This document shows positions 63,901-64,000 of a DNA stretch of 64,000 nucleotides, in pieces. The translations under genes and the position numbers were made by a program. The notes under the pieces are model-generated. The model did not search any database and was not told where the DNA came from. It was given only the letters and a program-made list of their open reading frames with translations. This DNA comes from Pseudomonas sp. ANT_H4. Lineage in GTDB: Bacteria > Pseudomonadota > Gammaproteobacteria > Pseudomonadales > Pseudomonadaceae. Numbering within the stretch: the stretch's first letter is position 1; each line of letters starts with the position of its first letter. The DNA lies in the NCBI RefSeq assembly GCF_008369295.1, contig NZ_VOBG01000023.1:1-64000 (forward strand), read 5' to 3'.

Positions 63901-64000
63901 GATGACACGGTGATCGTCGGCAGCCAGACCGAGGAGGGCAAGCCGCCGTTGGCGATGGCCATGGACATCGACGTGGTAGTGGGCGAGGACAAATTGAGCT
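60970..64000 (+). CDS. tamB: TamB, inner-membrane anchored bridge protein (partial)
   Basis: Starts ATGCGTGGTTTG at 60970, overlapping the tamA stop. An N-terminal membrane helix (about residues 5-28) is followed by long repeats of beta-strand sequence (AsmA-like, with GxLSGELQ, DLKGRLRGQ patterns) over at least 1,010 residues. The frame is open to the right edge, so the gene is cut off. TamB forms a hydrophobic groove across the periplasm and works with TamA in outer-membrane protein insertion or lipid transport. The C-terminal DUF490 region has begun near the edge but is not complete. Confidence 0.92.
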   Translation, partial: MRGLKIAGLAVLAVFAVLFLALWAVLGTQVGSRWVLNQVPGLTVDNFQGRLGGQWSADHLLWQQDSSRVELNAPRFDWSPGCLMRMTLCIDQLDVEQVSLQFPPSTDESSAPISLPELKLPLAIQLGDVRVGRLLFNGSEELKGLQLAAHWTAEGMKIDSVHLQRDDLTLELSGLLQPIGDWPLSATGNLSLPYAPGGAPWAIALKVDGDLLKTLKLDADSSGYLQGKLSGELQPLVENLPAQVHITADGFKASADLPDTLQLNQLDLTAKGDLSSGYQLLGKAVLPAEKGPVDLLLQGRVDAKGAQLAGLDLNAADKQSLKLSAQLDWQQGFSADAKIHWLDFPWHRLYPLIDEPQVVLRTFDGEVFYKDGNYLGNFKADLDGPAGKFSLVSPFSGDLKQVFLPQLKLAAGQGKAEGHLNLQFADGIAWDTALDLSAINPAYWVAQLPGTLAGPLRSKGEMKNGQLKLNADLDLKGRLRGQPVVLQAKADGAGEQWTLGALDIRLGDNRINGSGSLQQRLAGQIDIKLTRLAQLWPQLRGQVNGRLDVAGTLKAPQGKLNLLGQQLAFEDNRLQNLSLDASLDTAQRAKIDLKGSGIQAGETQVGTFTASAQGDIKSQKVQVDLVGPLVKLALALDGNLDKGNWRGRLASGDVQAGGQDWKLQAPAKIERMADGKLTLSAHCWVSGAASLCGEDQRLMPEPKLRYHLKQFPIDSLAQWLPKDFAWQGKLNADVQLDLPASGPKGVVSVDASGGTLRVKDKDQWLDFPYDALTLETTLNPKRIDTQLNFRGGKLGELLLQAQINPLPKNKPLTGNFSLIGLDLAVARPFVPMVEKLNGKLNGNGRISGSLLAPQVNGSVNLIGGEISGPELPTSFEGLNIQALIAGESVQLNGGWRSGKAGQGTVKGQIDWGHTLAVDISLQGTHLPVTVEPYAALEVAPDLKITMNNDKLAISGKVQIPKGEIIVRELPPSTVKVSDDTVIVGSQTEEGKPPLAMAMDIDVVVGEDKLS

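Overview
The window reads as chromosome of a Pseudomonas of the P. fluorescens group. The evidence is GC-rich coding DNA, the tig-clpP-clpX-lon-hupB-ppiD core block, the liu leucine-degradation genes with LiuR boxes, a PrrF iron-responsive RNA, a CrcY/CrcZ-type RNA, and REP-type palindromes between genes. This rests on recognised protein families, not on a database search.

Layout. 1-125 holds the 5' end of an IS30-type transposase running off the left edge. 308-3108 is a nucleobase transporter plus amidohydrolase pair. 3258-6411 carries a tiny membrane protein, a C39-like lipoprotein without catalytic residues, pbpG and folD. 6544-7213 is a tRNA operon (Arg, His, Leu, His). 7712-10566 is a group II intron with an intact-looking maturase, inserted just after the apparent tig promoter. 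10617-19146 is the proteostasis block tig, clpP, clpX, lon, hupB, a degenerate tRNA-Asp-like sequence, and ppiD. 19212-30659 is mixed: nhaA, a DUF2242 lipoprotein, a pyruvate dehydrogenase E1 remnant, an AraC regulator coupled to a membrane-anchored nitrilase-like protein, an autotransporter, fadH and a PLP enzyme. 30662-35166 has a cytochrome b561, the phnW-phnX 2-aminoethylphosphonate genes with a divergent LysR regulator, and a YebC-like regulator. 35212-39691 has an LRR-protein kinase and an ECF sigma/anti-sigma pair divergent from a catalase-like peroxidase and second b561. 39695-44233 has an MFS/HxlR divergent pair, an M14 peptidase, the iron-responsive PrrF locus and an S24-type repressor lacking its serine. 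44230-53581 is the liu regulon, interrupted by an AMP-binding ligase and the CrcY-like RNA. 53677-64000 has a LysR/acyl-CoA dehydrogenase pair, a PstS-OmpA fusion, xthA, a GNAT and tamA-tamB (cut by the right edge).

How the parts connect. LiuR-type palindromes sit in front of liuR and between liuA and the AMP-binding ligase, so one regulator probably controls leucine/isovalerate catabolism here. The CrcY-like RNA lies between liuE and that ligase, with a sigma-54 promoter and a CbrB-type upstream repeat. The ECF sigma gene and the catalase operon carry the same promoter motif (GGAATA, 15 bases, CGTC) on opposite strands, which predicts autoregulation. Three proteins keep an enzyme fold but have lost the catalytic residues: the C39-like lipoprotein, the nitrilase-like protein and the S24 repressor.
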